This document shows, piece by piece, positions 19,300-29,778 of a DNA stretch of 64,000 bases. The notes under the pieces were generated by a model, which saw only the letters and a program-made list of their open reading frames with translations, had not been told where the DNA came from and made no database searches. Source of the DNA: Janthinobacterium sp. 344. Its GTDB lineage: Bacteria > Pseudomonadota > Gammaproteobacteria > Burkholderiales > Burkholderiaceae_D. Position 1 is the stretch's first letter. Each line of letters opens with the position of its first letter. The stretch is from positions 62,001 through 126,000 of the forward strand of contig NZ_FOKL01000001.1 of NCBI RefSeq assembly GCF_900112025.1, in the 5' to 3' direction. The position numbers were made by a program, and so were the translations under genes.

Positions 19300-19319
19300 A
19301 TATCGTAATATGACGATAT
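19300..19319. promoter_or_regulatory. Palindrome upstream of the ArsR gene, probable operator
   Basis: ATATCGT (19300-19306) and ACGATAT (19313-19319) form perfect 7-base arms with a 6-base spacer. They lie in an AT-rich island 63 bases before the ArsR start. Dimeric ArsR repressors commonly bind such sites in their own promoter, so autoregulation is inferred. Confidence 0.5.
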
Positions 19320-19381
19320 TGAAATCCATAAAAGACGATACATAGATCGTTTGAAGACGAACATCGACCAGGAGAAACAGC

Positions 19382-19678
19382 ATGGACATCGACGCCATAC
19401 ACAAGGCGCTGGCCAATCCCGTCCGGCGGCAAATCCTGCAATGGCTGAAAGAGCCGGAGCAGTATTTCTGCGAGCAAGACCACCCGCTGCATCTGGGCGT
19501 GTGCGCCGGCTTGATCGACCGCCGCCTGGATCTGTCGCAATCGACGGTTTCCGCGCATTTGGCCAGCCTGCAGAAAGCGGGCCTGATTTCCGCCAAAAAA
19601 GTCGGGCAATGGAGTTTTTTCAGCCGCAATGAAGCCACCATCCAGGCCTTCCTCGATCACATGCAGCAAGGTTTGTAA
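19382..19678 (+). CDS. ArsR-family HTH regulator
   Basis: 98 residues with a complete winged helix: ALANPVRRQILQWL (helix 1-2), then LSQSTVSAHLASLQKAGLISAKKVGQWSFFSRN (recognition helix and wing). AGGAG precedes the ATG. Unlike arsenic-type members it lacks the ELCVCDL metal site, but it has Cys31, His35 and a second Cys in the inserted loop EQYFCEQDHPLHLGVCAG, which could be a redox or electrophile switch. It is followed 60 bases later by an OYE-type reductase, which it probably controls. Confidence 0.88.
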   Translation: MDIDAIHKALANPVRRQILQWLKEPEQYFCEQDHPLHLGVCAGLIDRRLDLSQSTVSAHLASLQKAGLISAKKVGQWSFFSRNEATIQAFLDHMQQGL

Positions 19679-19738
19679 GCATCTTCCATCTTGACAATTC
19701 GTCTTGGCCCTATCCCACCGCTACCCACAAGGACAATC

Positions 19739-20803
19739 ATGGCAACCTTATTCGACCCCATCACCATTGGCAGCCTGCAACTGAAAAACCGCATCATCAT
19801 GGCGCCGCTGACGCGTTCGCGCGCCGGCAACCCGGGCCGCGTGCCCAACGCGCTGATGGCCGAGTACTACACGCAGCGCGCCTCGGCCGGCATGATCATC
19901 TCGGAAGCGACGGCCGTCACGCCGCAAGGCGTGGGCTATGCCGATACGCCGGGCATCTGGTCCGAGGAACAGGTGGCAGGCTGGAAACACATCACCGACG
20001 CCGTGCATGACGCGGGCGGCCTGATCGTGCTGCAGCTGTGGCACGTGGGCCGTATTTCCGCCCCGGTCTTCCTCGACGGCGACCTGCCCGTGGCGCCCAG
20101 CGCCGTCAAGCCGGCCGGCCATGTGAGCCTGCTGCGTCCGAAACAGGAATTCGTCACGCCGCGCGCGCTGGCCACGGAAGAAATTCCCGGCATCGTGGCG
20201 GCCTATCGCCTGGGCGCCGAGAATGCGAAAAAAGCGGGCTTCGATGGCGTGGAAATCCATGGCGCCAACGGCTATCTGCTCGACCAGTTCCTGCAAGACA
20301 GCACCAACCAGCGCACCGACAACTATGGCGGCTCGATTGAGAACCGTGCCCGCTTGATGCTGGAAGTGACGGACGCGTGCATCGCCGTGTGGGGCGCGGA
20401 CAAGGTCGGCATGCACCTGGCCCCGCGCCGCGATGCGCACGACATGGGCGACTCGGACCCGCGCGCCACCTTTGGCTACGTGGCACGGGAATTGGGCAAG
20501 CGCGGCATCGCCTTCATCTGCGCGCGCGAAGCGCTGGGTGAAGACCGCCTGGGTCCGTACCTGAAGCAGGAATTCGGCGGCGTCTACATCGCCAATGAAA
20601 AAATGGACAAGGCGGCGGCTGAAGCCTTGCTGGCCAAGGGCGAAGCCGATGCCGTGGCCTTTGGCTTGTGGTTCATCGCCAACCCGGACTTGCCGATCCG
20701 CCTGCGCAGCGACGCGCCATTGAACCCGCTGAATGCGGACACGCTGTACGCGCCCGATGCGGCCGGCTACACGGATTATCCGGCATTGGCGGCACAGGCC
20801 TGA
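19739..20803 (+). CDS. Old Yellow Enzyme-type alkene/N-ethylmaleimide reductase
   Basis: FMN-dependent NAD(P)H oxidoreductase, 354 residues from ATG 19739 (AAGGA six bases upstream). The TIM barrel starts LFDPITIGSLQLKNRIIMAPLTRSRA. The substrate-hydrogen-bonding pair is H174/N177 in EIHGANGYLLDQFL, followed by RTDNYGGSIENRARL. Closest in style to NemA/XenB, which reduce electrophilic alkenes, nitro compounds and maleimides. Its ArsR neighbour suggests induction by an electrophile. Confidence 0.92.
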   Translation: MATLFDPITIGSLQLKNRIIMAPLTRSRAGNPGRVPNALMAEYYTQRASAGMIISEATAVTPQGVGYADTPGIWSEEQVAGWKHITDAVHDAGGLIVLQLWHVGRISAPVFLDGDLPVAPSAVKPAGHVSLLRPKQEFVTPRALATEEIPGIVAAYRLGAENAKKAGFDGVEIHGANGYLLDQFLQDSTNQRTDNYGGSIENRARLMLEVTDACIAVWGADKVGMHLAPRRDAHDMGDSDPRATFGYVARELGKRGIAFICAREALGEDRLGPYLKQEFGGVYIANEKMDKAAAEALLAKGEADAVAFGLWFIANPDLPIRLRSDAPLNPLNADTLYAPDAAGYTDYPALAAQA

Positions 20804-20948
20804 GCACGCCGAGCCATACCCAGCCGACAAGCACCCCTTCCCTCGCCTGACGGCGGGCGCAACGATACCATCGCAGTTCACTGCGTGACGATCGCGGCGC
20901 CCGCCGTTGTTACTTGCCGCTACCTCTGGCGGCGCCTTGGCCAGGCGC

Positions 20949-21182
20949 TTAACGCCATCGACGCCGTGCCGGGCGTGCCGCGCGGCGCGCCTGCGCGCTG
21001 CTGAAGACGCGGTATATCACCTCGGCCGGCACGGCGTGCTCGCGCAGATACGCCGTCGCCACCGTCCGGCCCAGGGCATGGTGAAAGGCGACGCCCCGTT
21101 CGACGAGCTCGGCCATCACCTTGTCTGTCCTGACATTGTCCCCATTATCATTCCCACTCAACACATCGATGTTGTTTTTCAT
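20949..21182 (-). CDS. Small hypothetical protein
   Basis: 77 residues from ATG 21182, which has GGAG seven bases upstream. The acidic N-terminus (KNNIDVLSGNDNGDN) is followed by a helical block AELVERGVAFHHALGRTVATAYLREHAVPAEVIYRVF and a basic Arg-rich tail. The central block looks like genuine protein and recalls small proteins common in this bacterial family, but I cannot name it. The 258 bases up to the next gene hold its promoter region. Confidence 0.55.
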   Translation of the reverse strand: MKNNIDVLSGNDNGDNVRTDKVMAELVERGVAFHHALGRTVATAYLREHAVPAEVIYRVFSSAQARRAARPARRRWR

Positions 21183-21440
21183 GCCACGGCTCCATGTCTG
21201 GTGGATCAGCACTACATCAAGTTTTGACCACCTGACGCACATTTAGTGCCCGGCACAGTGTCAAAGCATGGTTAAAATGGCAGGGGCAACGGCCCCGATG
21301 CCGCATGGACAGCGGCCCCGGCTGCTTGTCGCCGCCGCCAGCCCCGTATAGAATGCCTGCGCAGAATTTTTGCTTCAAGCAACATGGCCCTCCGCGCCAT
21401 CGTATAAAAACAGAGACACGCACATATATAAAGGGTATCA

Positions 21441-22049
21441 ATGGACGATTTATTTGTACAAGCAAGCGATTTGCCGACCTGGCACCAGCGCTGCGCGCTG
21501 CGGGTGCTGCATCTGTTCGGCTGGCGCATGCGCTTTCGCCCCTTGCCCGGACCGCGCGGCATCGCCGTCGTGTATCCGCATACCTCGAACTGGGATTTCA
21601 TGGTGGGCCTGTTCGGCAAATGGGCGCTATCGCTGCCTTTCCGCTGGCTGGCCAAGGATTCGCTGTTCCGCGGCCCGCTGGGCAAGGTACTGCGCTACCT
21701 GGGCGGTGAACCCGTCGACCGCAGCACCACCAGCGGCACGATTCAACGCCAGGCCGAGCGCATGCAGGCGGCCGACTGGTACTGGCTGGCCATCACGCCG
21801 GAAGCGACGCGCAGCTACCGTCCGAACTGGAAAAGCGGCTTTTACCACCTGGCGCTGGCCGCGAAGGTGCCTTTGCTGCTCGTGTATATCGATTACCCGA
21901 ACAAAATCCTGGGCGTGGTCGACCACCTGTATCTGACGGGCGACAAGGAGGACGACATGGCGGCCATCGCCGCCGTGTATGCGGGCCACCAGGGCCTGCA
22001 CCCGGAAAACGCGGCGCCCATCGTGCTGTCCGAACGCCGGCCGAATTAA
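21441..22049 (+). CDS. PlsC-like 1-acyl-glycerol-3-phosphate acyltransferase family protein
   Basis: 202 residues. The acyltransferase motif H-x4-D is H47-TSNW-D52 (YPHTSNWDF). Block III has PEATRS (usually EGTRS) and block IV VPLLLVYIDY. No clear TM anchor. It probably transfers an acyl group to a lysophospholipid or related lipid at the inner membrane. The stop overlaps the convergent ureJ stop by a few bases (AATTAATT). Substrate uncertain. Confidence 0.82.
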   Translation: MDDLFVQASDLPTWHQRCALRVLHLFGWRMRFRPLPGPRGIAVVYPHTSNWDFMVGLFGKWALSLPFRWLAKDSLFRGPLGKVLRYLGGEPVDRSTTSGTIQRQAERMQAADWYWLAITPEATRSYRPNWKSGFYHLALAAKVPLLLVYIDYPNKILGVVDHLYLTGDKEDDMAAIAAVYAGHQGLHPENAAPIVLSERRPN

Positions 22050-22606
22050 TTCATTCCCATCATTAGCACGCCGGCGGCCGTCAAGGCCACGCCGGCCAGG
22101 CGCAGCATGCGCTCGGCCAGTACCTGGCCGATGAAGCGCCCCGCAAACAGCAACATGGCCGAGGCCAGCATGAAGCCGAAGGCAGCCGAGGCGGCCGGCA
22201 ATTCCAGGCCATGCGCATTGCCATGCGCCAAGGCAAACACGCCCACCAGGCCCATGCCCAGCCAGTTCGGCAAGGCCAGTGCCAGCGCGATGGCCAGCCC
22301 CACCAGCGCCACGGTGGCGGCGATGCCCGTTTCCAGTCCCGGCACCGTCAAGCCCGCCATGCCGGCCAGCGCGCCGAGCAGCAGCATGCCCAGAAACGTG
22401 GCCGGCTGCGCCAGGCCGCGGCGCTGCTGGCCACCCCAGATGCCCACGCCCAGCATGGCCAGCAAATGGTCGACGCCCGTGAAGGGGTGGGCCAGGCCGG
22501 CCAGGAAGCCCGCGTGTTCGCCATGGCCCGGATGCGCCATGGCCGGCAAGGCCAGCAGGCACAAGGCGGCCAAGGCGGCTGTTTTTGTCATCAGTCTTGC
22601 GCTCAT
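22046..22606 (-). CDS. ureJ: HupE/UreJ-family metal (nickel) permease
   Basis: 186 residues: signal-like N-terminus ending [13 protein letters not shown], then six TM helices with the family motifs [16 protein letters not shown] and [12 protein letters not shown], which hold metal-binding His/Asp. UreJ proteins are thought to bring nickel to urease. Start ATG 22606 (AAGGAA upstream) overlaps the ureG stop as ATGA. Last gene of the urease operon. Confidence 0.92.
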   Translation of the reverse strand: MSARLMTKTAALAALCLLALPAMAHPGHGEHAGFLAGLAHPFTGVDHLLAMLGVGIWGGQQRRGLAQPATFLGMLLLGALAGMAGLTVPGLETGIAATVALVGLAIALALALPNWLGMGLVGVFALAHGNAHGLELPAASAAFGFMLASAMLLFAGRFIGQVLAERMLRLAGVALTAAGVLMMGMN

Positions 22607-23241
22607 TGCAGTTCCTTGTTCGGTTGGTCGAGCAAACCTTGCTCGCGGATAAAATCGATCACCACCTGCACGCCGTCGCCGCTGCGCAGGTTGGTAAACA
22701 CGAAGGGGCGCTCGCCGCGCTGCTGCCGGGCGTCGCGGGCCATCACGTCCAGGTCCGCACCGACGTGCGGCGCCAGGTCCGTCTTGTTGATGATCAGCAA
22801 ATCGGAACGCGTGATGCCGGGCCCGCCCTTGCGCGGGATCTTTTCGCCACCCGCCACGTCGATCACGTAAATCGTCAGGTCCGACAGTTCCGGGCTGAAG
22901 GTGGCGGCAAGATTGTCTCCGCCCGATTCGACCAGGATCAGGTCGAGGTCGGGGAAATCGGCCTGCATGCGCGCGATGGCTTCCAGGTTGATGGACGCGT
23001 CTTCGCGGATGGCCGTGTGCGGGCAGCCGCCCGTTTCCACGCCCATCAGGCGCTCGGCCGGCAAGGCATCGGCGCGCAGCAGGATTTCCATGTCCTCCTT
23101 GGTGTAGATGTCGTTCGTGATGACGGCCATGTCATAGCGCTCGCGCATGCCCTTGCACAGCATTTCGCACAGGGCCGTCTTGCCCGAACCGACGGGGCCG
23201 CCGATGCCCACGCGCAGCGGATTGGAGCTTATTGAAGTCAT
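22603..23241 (-). CDS. ureG: Urease accessory GTPase UreG
   Basis: 212 residues. P-loop GPVGSGKT at residues 15-22, the invariant nickel-binding Cys-Pro-His ([11 protein letters not shown]) and [15 protein letters not shown] are all present. UreG hydrolyses GTP to drive nickel delivery to UreC with UreD, UreE and UreF. Follows ureF by 22 bases. Confidence 0.98.
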   Translation of the reverse strand: MTSISSNPLRVGIGGPVGSGKTALCEMLCKGMRERYDMAVITNDIYTKEDMEILLRADALPAERLMGVETGGCPHTAIREDASINLEAIARMQADFPDLDLILVESGGDNLAATFSPELSDLTIYVIDVAGGEKIPRKGGPGITRSDLLIINKTDLAPHVGADLDVMARDARQQRGERPFVFTNLRSGDGVQVVIDFIREQGLLDQPNKELQ

Positions 23242-23263
23242 TGCTTGTCTCTCATAAAATGGT

Positions 23264-23944
23264 TCAGGAGCGGTACAGCCGGCTGTACTGCACTTCGTGG
23301 CGCATCGACAGCAGCGACAGGCCGGGCGCCCAGTTGCCCATCTCGTCGTCGGCCAAGGTTTGCGCCGTGCGGGCCGCCGCCTCCAGGTCCGGCCGCAGCG
23401 ACAGCAGCAGGCGCTGGCCCGCCACCTGCCCCAGCGGCACGGATTTCACGCACACGAGCACCTGGTTTTCCGCCCAGGCGAACAGCATGGCCAGCAGCGC
23501 CTCCTCGCGCGGAATGGCCAGCGCCGCCACGGCGCAGGCATAGGCCGTGGGCAAGGCCACCTCCGGCTGGCCCTGCAGCATGTCGATCAGGACGCCGTCG
23601 GCTACGCCCAGTTCGGCCAGCAATTTGGTCAGCGAATACCCCATCTGGATGGTCTCGGCGCGAAATTCCGCCGTATCGCGCGAAGCGATGAAGCGCTCGC
23701 TCCAGCGCTGCACGGCGCGCAAATCCTGCGCTTCGAACGCCTGCATCAAGCGCCAGCACAGCGGCGCTTCCCAGCGCGCCACCACCTGCGCCAGATGCTG
23801 CGCGATCCAGTCGCGCGCCGTCGCCGCGTCATGCACCAGGCTTGACTCCAGCGCCGCCTCCAGCCCCTGCGAATAACTGTAGGCGCCGATCGGCAGGGCC
23901 GGGCTGGCGAACTGCAGCAAATGCAGCAGGGCAGACGCCTGCAT
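23264..23944 (-). CDS. ureF: Urease accessory protein UreF
   Basis: 226 residues, all-helical, with the family start [24 protein letters not shown]. UreF bridges UreD to UreG and acts as the GTPase checkpoint. ATG 23944 shares one base with the ureE stop (TGATG), so translation is coupled; a GTG one codon upstream is an alternative. Confidence 0.97.
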   Translation of the reverse strand: MQASALLHLLQFASPALPIGAYSYSQGLEAALESSLVHDAATARDWIAQHLAQVVARWEAPLCWRLMQAFEAQDLRAVQRWSERFIASRDTAEFRAETIQMGYSLTKLLAELGVADGVLIDMLQGQPEVALPTAYACAVAALAIPREEALLAMLFAWAENQVLVCVKSVPLGQVAGQRLLLSLRPDLEAAARTAQTLADDEMGNWAPGLSLLSMRHEVQYSRLYRS

Positions 23945-24459
23945 CACGCAGTGTCACCGGGGCGGTGGATCTTCTGCCGCAGCGGCACGGGCGCCAGCAA
24001 GTGCTGGCCGTGGCCGTCGTGGTGGCCATGGCCGCCGCCATACGCGCCCGCCTCCGGCTCGAACGGCGCACTTTCCTCCGTCACGCTCGCCTGCAAGCCT
24101 TCCAGCATCTCCCTCAGCACCACGTCCTTGCGGATGCGCAGGAAGCCGTCGCCCACCTGCGCCTGCGTGTGGCGGTTGCCCAGGTGAAAAGCGCAGCGCA
24201 GCAGGGTATGGGCGTCCAGGCAGCGCACCAGGTAGGTCGGTTCGCGCGCGGCGACGATGCGCACCACCTGGCCTTCCGGCCCCGTCATGCGCTCGCCGTC
24301 GCGCAGCACCGTGCCGCGCACGGTGAACACGGCCACGTCCTCGCCAGTCGACAGCACGGCGCGCAGCCGGCATTTTTCGCGCTGGTCGTAGGGCAGCACA
24401 AGTTGGGCAACGGCGGCGCGATGATCATCAGCCGCCAGTTTGGTATGCAATGTGAGCAT
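23944..24459 (-). CDS. ureE: Urease accessory metallochaperone UreE
   Basis: 171 residues. N-terminal peptide-binding domain (LVLPYDQREKCRLRAVLSTGEDVAV) and C-terminal metal-binding domain with HLGNRHTQAQV. The His-rich tail HGHHDGHGQH, about residues 144-153, binds nickel. GGAG lies six bases before ATG 24459; it follows ureC by 12 bases. Confidence 0.97.
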   Translation of the reverse strand: MLTLHTKLAADDHRAAVAQLVLPYDQREKCRLRAVLSTGEDVAVFTVRGTVLRDGERMTGPEGQVVRIVAAREPTYLVRCLDAHTLLRCAFHLGNRHTQAQVGDGFLRIRKDVVLREMLEGLQASVTEESAPFEPEAGAYGGGHGHHDGHGQHLLAPVPLRQKIHRPGDTA

Positions 24460-24471
24460 GGTGTCTCCTGC

Positions 24472-26172
<1,701 letters not shown>

Positions 26173-26173
26173 C

Positions 26174-26503
26174 TCAATCCTTTCCCGGTGGTGTGTCGTG
26201 CAGTTCGCCCATCACTTCGCCATTGAAACCGTAGACCTTGCGCCCGCCCGCCAGCGCCACCAGCTCCACCGTGCGCTGCTGGCCCGGCTCGAAGCGCACG
26301 GCGGTGCCGGCCGTGATATTCAGGCGCATGCCATAGGCGCGCCAGCGCTCGAACGACAGTGCCGGGTTGACCTCGAAAAAGTGGAAATGCGAGCCCACCT
26401 GGATCGGCCGGTCGCCCCGGTTGGCCACCACCACGGTGGCCGTGGCGCGGCCCGCATTGATGCTGATTTCGCCCTCTTCCAATCTGTATTCGCCTGGTAT
26501 CAT
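26174..26503 (-). CDS. ureB: Urease beta subunit
   Basis: 109 residues, [16 protein letters not shown] start, and the conserved [13 protein letters not shown] and [18 protein letters not shown] blocks. Structural subunit of the (UreABC)3 complex. The gap to ureA is 94 bases, larger than elsewhere in the operon, and contains nothing recognisable. Confidence 0.98.
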   Translation of the reverse strand: MIPGEYRLEEGEISINAGRATATVVVANRGDRPIQVGSHFHFFEVNPALSFERWRAYGMRLNITAGTAVRFEPGQQRTVELVALAGGRKVYGFNGEVMGELHDTPPGKD

Positions 26504-26597
26504 GATGGTTTCCTTCGTCTAAGCGCCCTACGCTGGCCGGCGGATCGCCGGCGCCACACAGGCACGGCGCGGATGGCGCCCTGCCGTTCAACTCACA

Positions 26598-26900
26598 TTA
26601 CGGTATCGGGTGATGCACGGTCACCAACTTGCTGCCATCGGGGAAGGTCGCCTCCACCTGGATGTCGGGGATCATCTCGGCGATGCCGTCCATGACATCG
26701 CTGCGCGACAGGATCCGCGTGCCCTCCGACATCAGCTGCGCCACCGACTTGCCGTCGCGCGCGCCTTCCATGATGGCCGCGCTGATCAGCGCCACCGCTT
26801 CCGGATAGTTCAGTTTCAAGCCGCGTGCCAGGCGCCGTTCGGCCAGCAGCGCGGCGGTAAAAATCAGCAGCTTGTCTTTTTCGCGGGGAGTCAGGTCCAT
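26598..26900 (-). CDS. ureA: Urease gamma subunit
   Basis: 100 residues from ATG 26900, the exact family length, starting [20 protein letters not shown] and ending TVHHPIP. The open frame continues far upstream through ureD in another frame, which is not coding. Small structural subunit of urease; order ureD-A-B-C as in most betaproteobacteria. Confidence 0.98.
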   Translation of the reverse strand: MDLTPREKDKLLIFTAALLAERRLARGLKLNYPEAVALISAAIMEGARDGKSVAQLMSEGTRILSRSDVMDGIAEMIPDIQVEATFPDGSKLVTVHHPIP

Positions 26901-26941
26901 GGTTTTCCTTGCGCTTCTTTCCTGTTCAAGTGTTCCAGATG

Positions 26942-27808
26942 CTAAGTGTTCCAGCTGCGCGGCACGACGGCGGCCCGCCCCAGCATGGCTGGGCGCAGCA
27001 GCTGCCAGGCGGCCAGCATGATGCGGCGCGCCGCCTCGCTGTCGCCGCACAGCAGGCGCACCACCACCAGCGATTTCATGTGCGTGGCGCCAAACGCGGC
27101 GCCGTCCGGCACGGCGATTTCGCGCACGGCCGCCAGCACGGCCGGCGCGATGGGACGGCCGACGGCGATCAGCGTGGCGCACACCGTGTGGCCCGCCAGG
27201 CCCAGGGGGCTGGCCATCAGCGCGCCGCCGGCGGCCAGCACGCCCTGCTCCCACCACAGCAGCTTGCCGCCACGGCGGATCTGCACGTGCTGGCGAATGC
27301 TGCCCTCGTTAAAAGTTTCGCCCGCGGCGCTGCGGCCCAGGCAGACGATGTCGCAGCCGATGTAGCTGGCGTCCGGCGCCAGGTCCACCGTGTGGCGCAG
27401 GCGCACGCAGGACTGGTCGAAGAAGATGCTTTCCTGCGGCAGCCACTCGATGGCGGCGCCCGCGCCCGCGCGCAGCACGATGTGCTGGCCCGAGACGTGG
27501 CCGTTGGCACGGTACCACTTGGCCGCGCCCGGCGAGGTGAGAAACGCGTGCGCGCCATCGCCCGCCGTCGCATCGACGGCCAGCTGGTCGCCGCCCACCA
27601 CGCCGCCGGGCGGATGGATGATGATGGCGTGGCAGACGGCGCCGCCTTCCGGATACAGGGGCTTTTGCACGCGCAGCGGGCCGCTGTGCGCGCGCTCGAC
27701 CAGGCGGCTGACGCCATCGTGCAGCGCAAAGCCCAGGCGCAAATGCGCCTGCCAGGCGCCGTGCGTGCCGGTGTCAAGGAGCGTTGCGGGATGGGAGCTG
27801 TCTGGCAT
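26942..27808 (-). CDS. ureD: Urease accessory protein UreD
   Basis: 288 residues from ATG 27808 (a TTG three codons upstream is rejected). Conserved blocks: [41 protein letters not shown]. UreD is the scaffold binding UreC and passing nickel through an internal tunnel. First gene of the operon; the promoter should lie in 27809-27900, where I see no clear Nac or NtrC site. Confidence 0.97.
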   Translation of the reverse strand: MPDSSHPATLLDTGTHGAWQAHLRLGFALHDGVSRLVERAHSGPLRVQKPLYPEGGAVCHAIIIHPPGGVVGGDQLAVDATAGDGAHAFLTSPGAAKWYRANGHVSGQHIVLRAGAGAAIEWLPQESIFFDQSCVRLRHTVDLAPDASYIGCDIVCLGRSAAGETFNEGSIRQHVQIRRGGKLLWWEQGVLAAGGALMASPLGLAGHTVCATLIAVGRPIAPAVLAAVREIAVPDGAAFGATHMKSLVVVRLLCGDSEAARRIMLAAWQLLRPAMLGRAAVVPRSWNT

Positions 27809-27961
27809 GCACTGCAATCGTGTAAATAACGATCAATAAAGCAGGAAGCGTGCCAATAATTGCGGGTGCCGCTCGATGATGGCGGGCGCCATGTGACGGC
27901 GCGCCGCACCGCCAGCGAGGGAAAAAGTGAGAATCACGCACTGGAATGTGCCAGGCGCGCA

Positions 27962-27988
27962 GCGGGCGCACCACCATGGTGCGCCCGC
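27962..27988. terminator. Hairpin after the DUF885 gene
   Basis: Perfect 12-bp arms GCGGGCGCACCA (27962-27973) and TGGTGCGCCCGC (27977-27988) with a 3-base loop, 14 bases past the stop of the DUF885 gene. It lacks a U-run; it probably separates that transcript from the urease promoter. Confidence 0.5.
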
Positions 27989-28001
27989 CGTGTTCAAGCC
28001 A

Positions 28002-29738
28002 TTACGGCGCCGCCAGGTACGGGCTCTTGCCGCCGTCGGCGATGAAGCTGTCGATGCGCCGTTCCAGCACGGGCAGCGGCACGGACCCCATTTCCAGCAC
28101 CATGTCGTGGAAGGCGCGGATGTCGAAGTGCGCGCCCAGCGCCGCTTCTGCCTTGCGGCGGCCATCGAGGATGGCCATCTCGCCCAGATAGTAGGACAGC
28201 GCCTGGCCCGGCCAGGAGATGTAGCGGTCCACTTCCGTCTCGATTTCATGCGCGGACAGGGCCGTGTTCTCGTGCAGGTAGGCCTGCGCCTGCGCGCGCG
28301 TCCAGTCCTGCGCGTGGATGCCCGTGTCGACCACCAGGCGCGCGGCGCGCCAGGCCTGGTAACTGAGCATGCCGAAGGTTTCATAGGCATTCTCGTAGAT
28401 GCCCATCTCGGCGCCCAGGCGCTCGCAGTACAGGGCCCAGCCTTCGCCATACGCGGAGATGTAGGCGCGGCGGAAGGCCGGACGGCCCTTCTGCTCCAGC
28501 GCCACCGGCATCTGGAAGGCATGGCCGGGCGCCGATTCGTGCAGGGTCAGCGCCGGCATGCTGTACAGGGGTCGCGAGGGCAGATCATAGGTGTTGACCA
28601 GGTAGACGCCCGGCCCGCCGCGGCCCGACGTGTAATGGGGCGCCTGCTCGTCCGGCACAGGGATGATGGCAAAGCGCTGGCGCGGCAGGTAGCCGAAATA
28701 CTGCGCCGCCTTGGCATCGAACTTCTTCGCCACCCAGGCCGAACGCATCAGCAGCTCCTGCGGCGTGCGCGCATAGAACTGCGGATCGCTGCGCAAAAAT
28801 TGCAGAAAGGCCGCAAAGTCGCCCTGGAAGCCCGTCTGCGCGATGGTGGCTTGCATCTCGGCGCGGATGTGCGCCATTTCCCGCACGCCGATGGCATGGA
28901 TCTGCGCCGCGCTCAGGTCCGTGGTGGTAAATTCCGTGATCTTCGACTGATAATATGCCTTGCCGTCGGGCAGGCGTTCGGCCGCCAGGGCCGTGCCCGC
29001 GCCGGGAATGTACACGTCGCGCATGAAGGCGTGCAGCTCGCCGAAGGCGGGCATGACGGCGTCGCGGATGGCTTGCACGGCGGCCGCGCGCAGGGCCGCC
29101 TGCTCCGGCACGGGCAGGCTGGCCGGCAGCTGCCGGAATGGCTGGTAGTACAGGGTGCTGCGCGCATCGGCCGCATCGGCCACCTCGGCCAATGCCCGCT
29201 CGCGTCCCGCCAGCGTCACGCGCGGCGGCGTGAAACCGCGCCGCAAGCCGGCGCGCATATTCTCCATCTGTTCGCGGAAATAGCGCGGCACGTCATGGAG
29301 CTGCGCGATATAGGCGCGGTAATCGGCGGCGCTGCGCAGCGGCTTGCGGGCCGCATAGGCCAGGTCATTCCAGAAAGCCGTATCGGCGTTGAGGGGCCGC
29401 TCATATTCGCGGAACCGCTGCGCCGCCAGCAAGGCCGCCACCTGCGCGCGATAAACGGCAAAGTTGACGCCATCTTCGCCCGCCAGGCTGGCCGCATCGA
29501 GCGCATCGAGCTGCGCCAGCACGCGCTCCCAGTAGGCGCGGCGCGCTTCCTGCGTGGCGGCGTCCACGCGGGGCAGGCCGGCGTCCAGCTTCTGCTCCTG
29601 GCGCCATTGCCATTCGGCGCCATAAATCTGCTGGAAGCGGCCAGCGGCGCCGGCAGGCATGGGGCCGCCGGGAGCGGCCCCGGCGGCGGTACCGAACAGC
29701 ATGCACGCGCCCAGCAGCGCAGGGATCAGTTTTTTCAC
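28002..29738 (-). CDS. Secreted DUF885 family protein (putative metallopeptidase)
   Basis: 578 residues from a GTG at 29738 (MKKLIPALLGACMLFGTAAGA signal peptide, cleavage likely after AAGA); a TTG five codons earlier is possible. The C-terminal half carries LTLHESAPGH followed by YGEGWALYCERLG. This HExxxGH plus downstream Glu resembles a zinc-peptidase site and is characteristic of DUF885. Predicted periplasmic. Substrate unknown. No operon partner: divergent space upstream, urease operon downstream. Confidence 0.85.
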   Translation of the reverse strand: MKKLIPALLGACMLFGTAAGAAPGGPMPAGAAGRFQQIYGAEWQWRQEQKLDAGLPRVDAATQEARRAYWERVLAQLDALDAASLAGEDGVNFAVYRAQVAALLAAQRFREYERPLNADTAFWNDLAYAARKPLRSAADYRAYIAQLHDVPRYFREQMENMRAGLRRGFTPPRVTLAGRERALAEVADAADARSTLYYQPFRQLPASLPVPEQAALRAAAVQAIRDAVMPAFGELHAFMRDVYIPGAGTALAAERLPDGKAYYQSKITEFTTTDLSAAQIHAIGVREMAHIRAEMQATIAQTGFQGDFAAFLQFLRSDPQFYARTPQELLMRSAWVAKKFDAKAAQYFGYLPRQRFAIIPVPDEQAPHYTSGRGGPGVYLVNTYDLPSRPLYSMPALTLHESAPGHAFQMPVALEQKGRPAFRRAYISAYGEGWALYCERLGAEMGIYENAYETFGMLSYQAWRAARLVVDTGIHAQDWTRAQAQAYLHENTALSAHEIETEVDRYISWPGQALSYYLGEMAILDGRRKAEAALGAHFDIRAFHDMVLEMGSVPLPVLERRIDSFIADGGKSPYLAAP

Positions 29739-29778
29739 GGAATACTTGCCCAAAAGAAAAAGGAACCAGCATACCCGT

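Noticed and set aside
26598..27257. A fused, longer UreA beginning inside ureD
   Set aside because: The open frame upstream of 26900 is an alternative frame of ureD; UreA has its standard 100 residues from ATG 26900.
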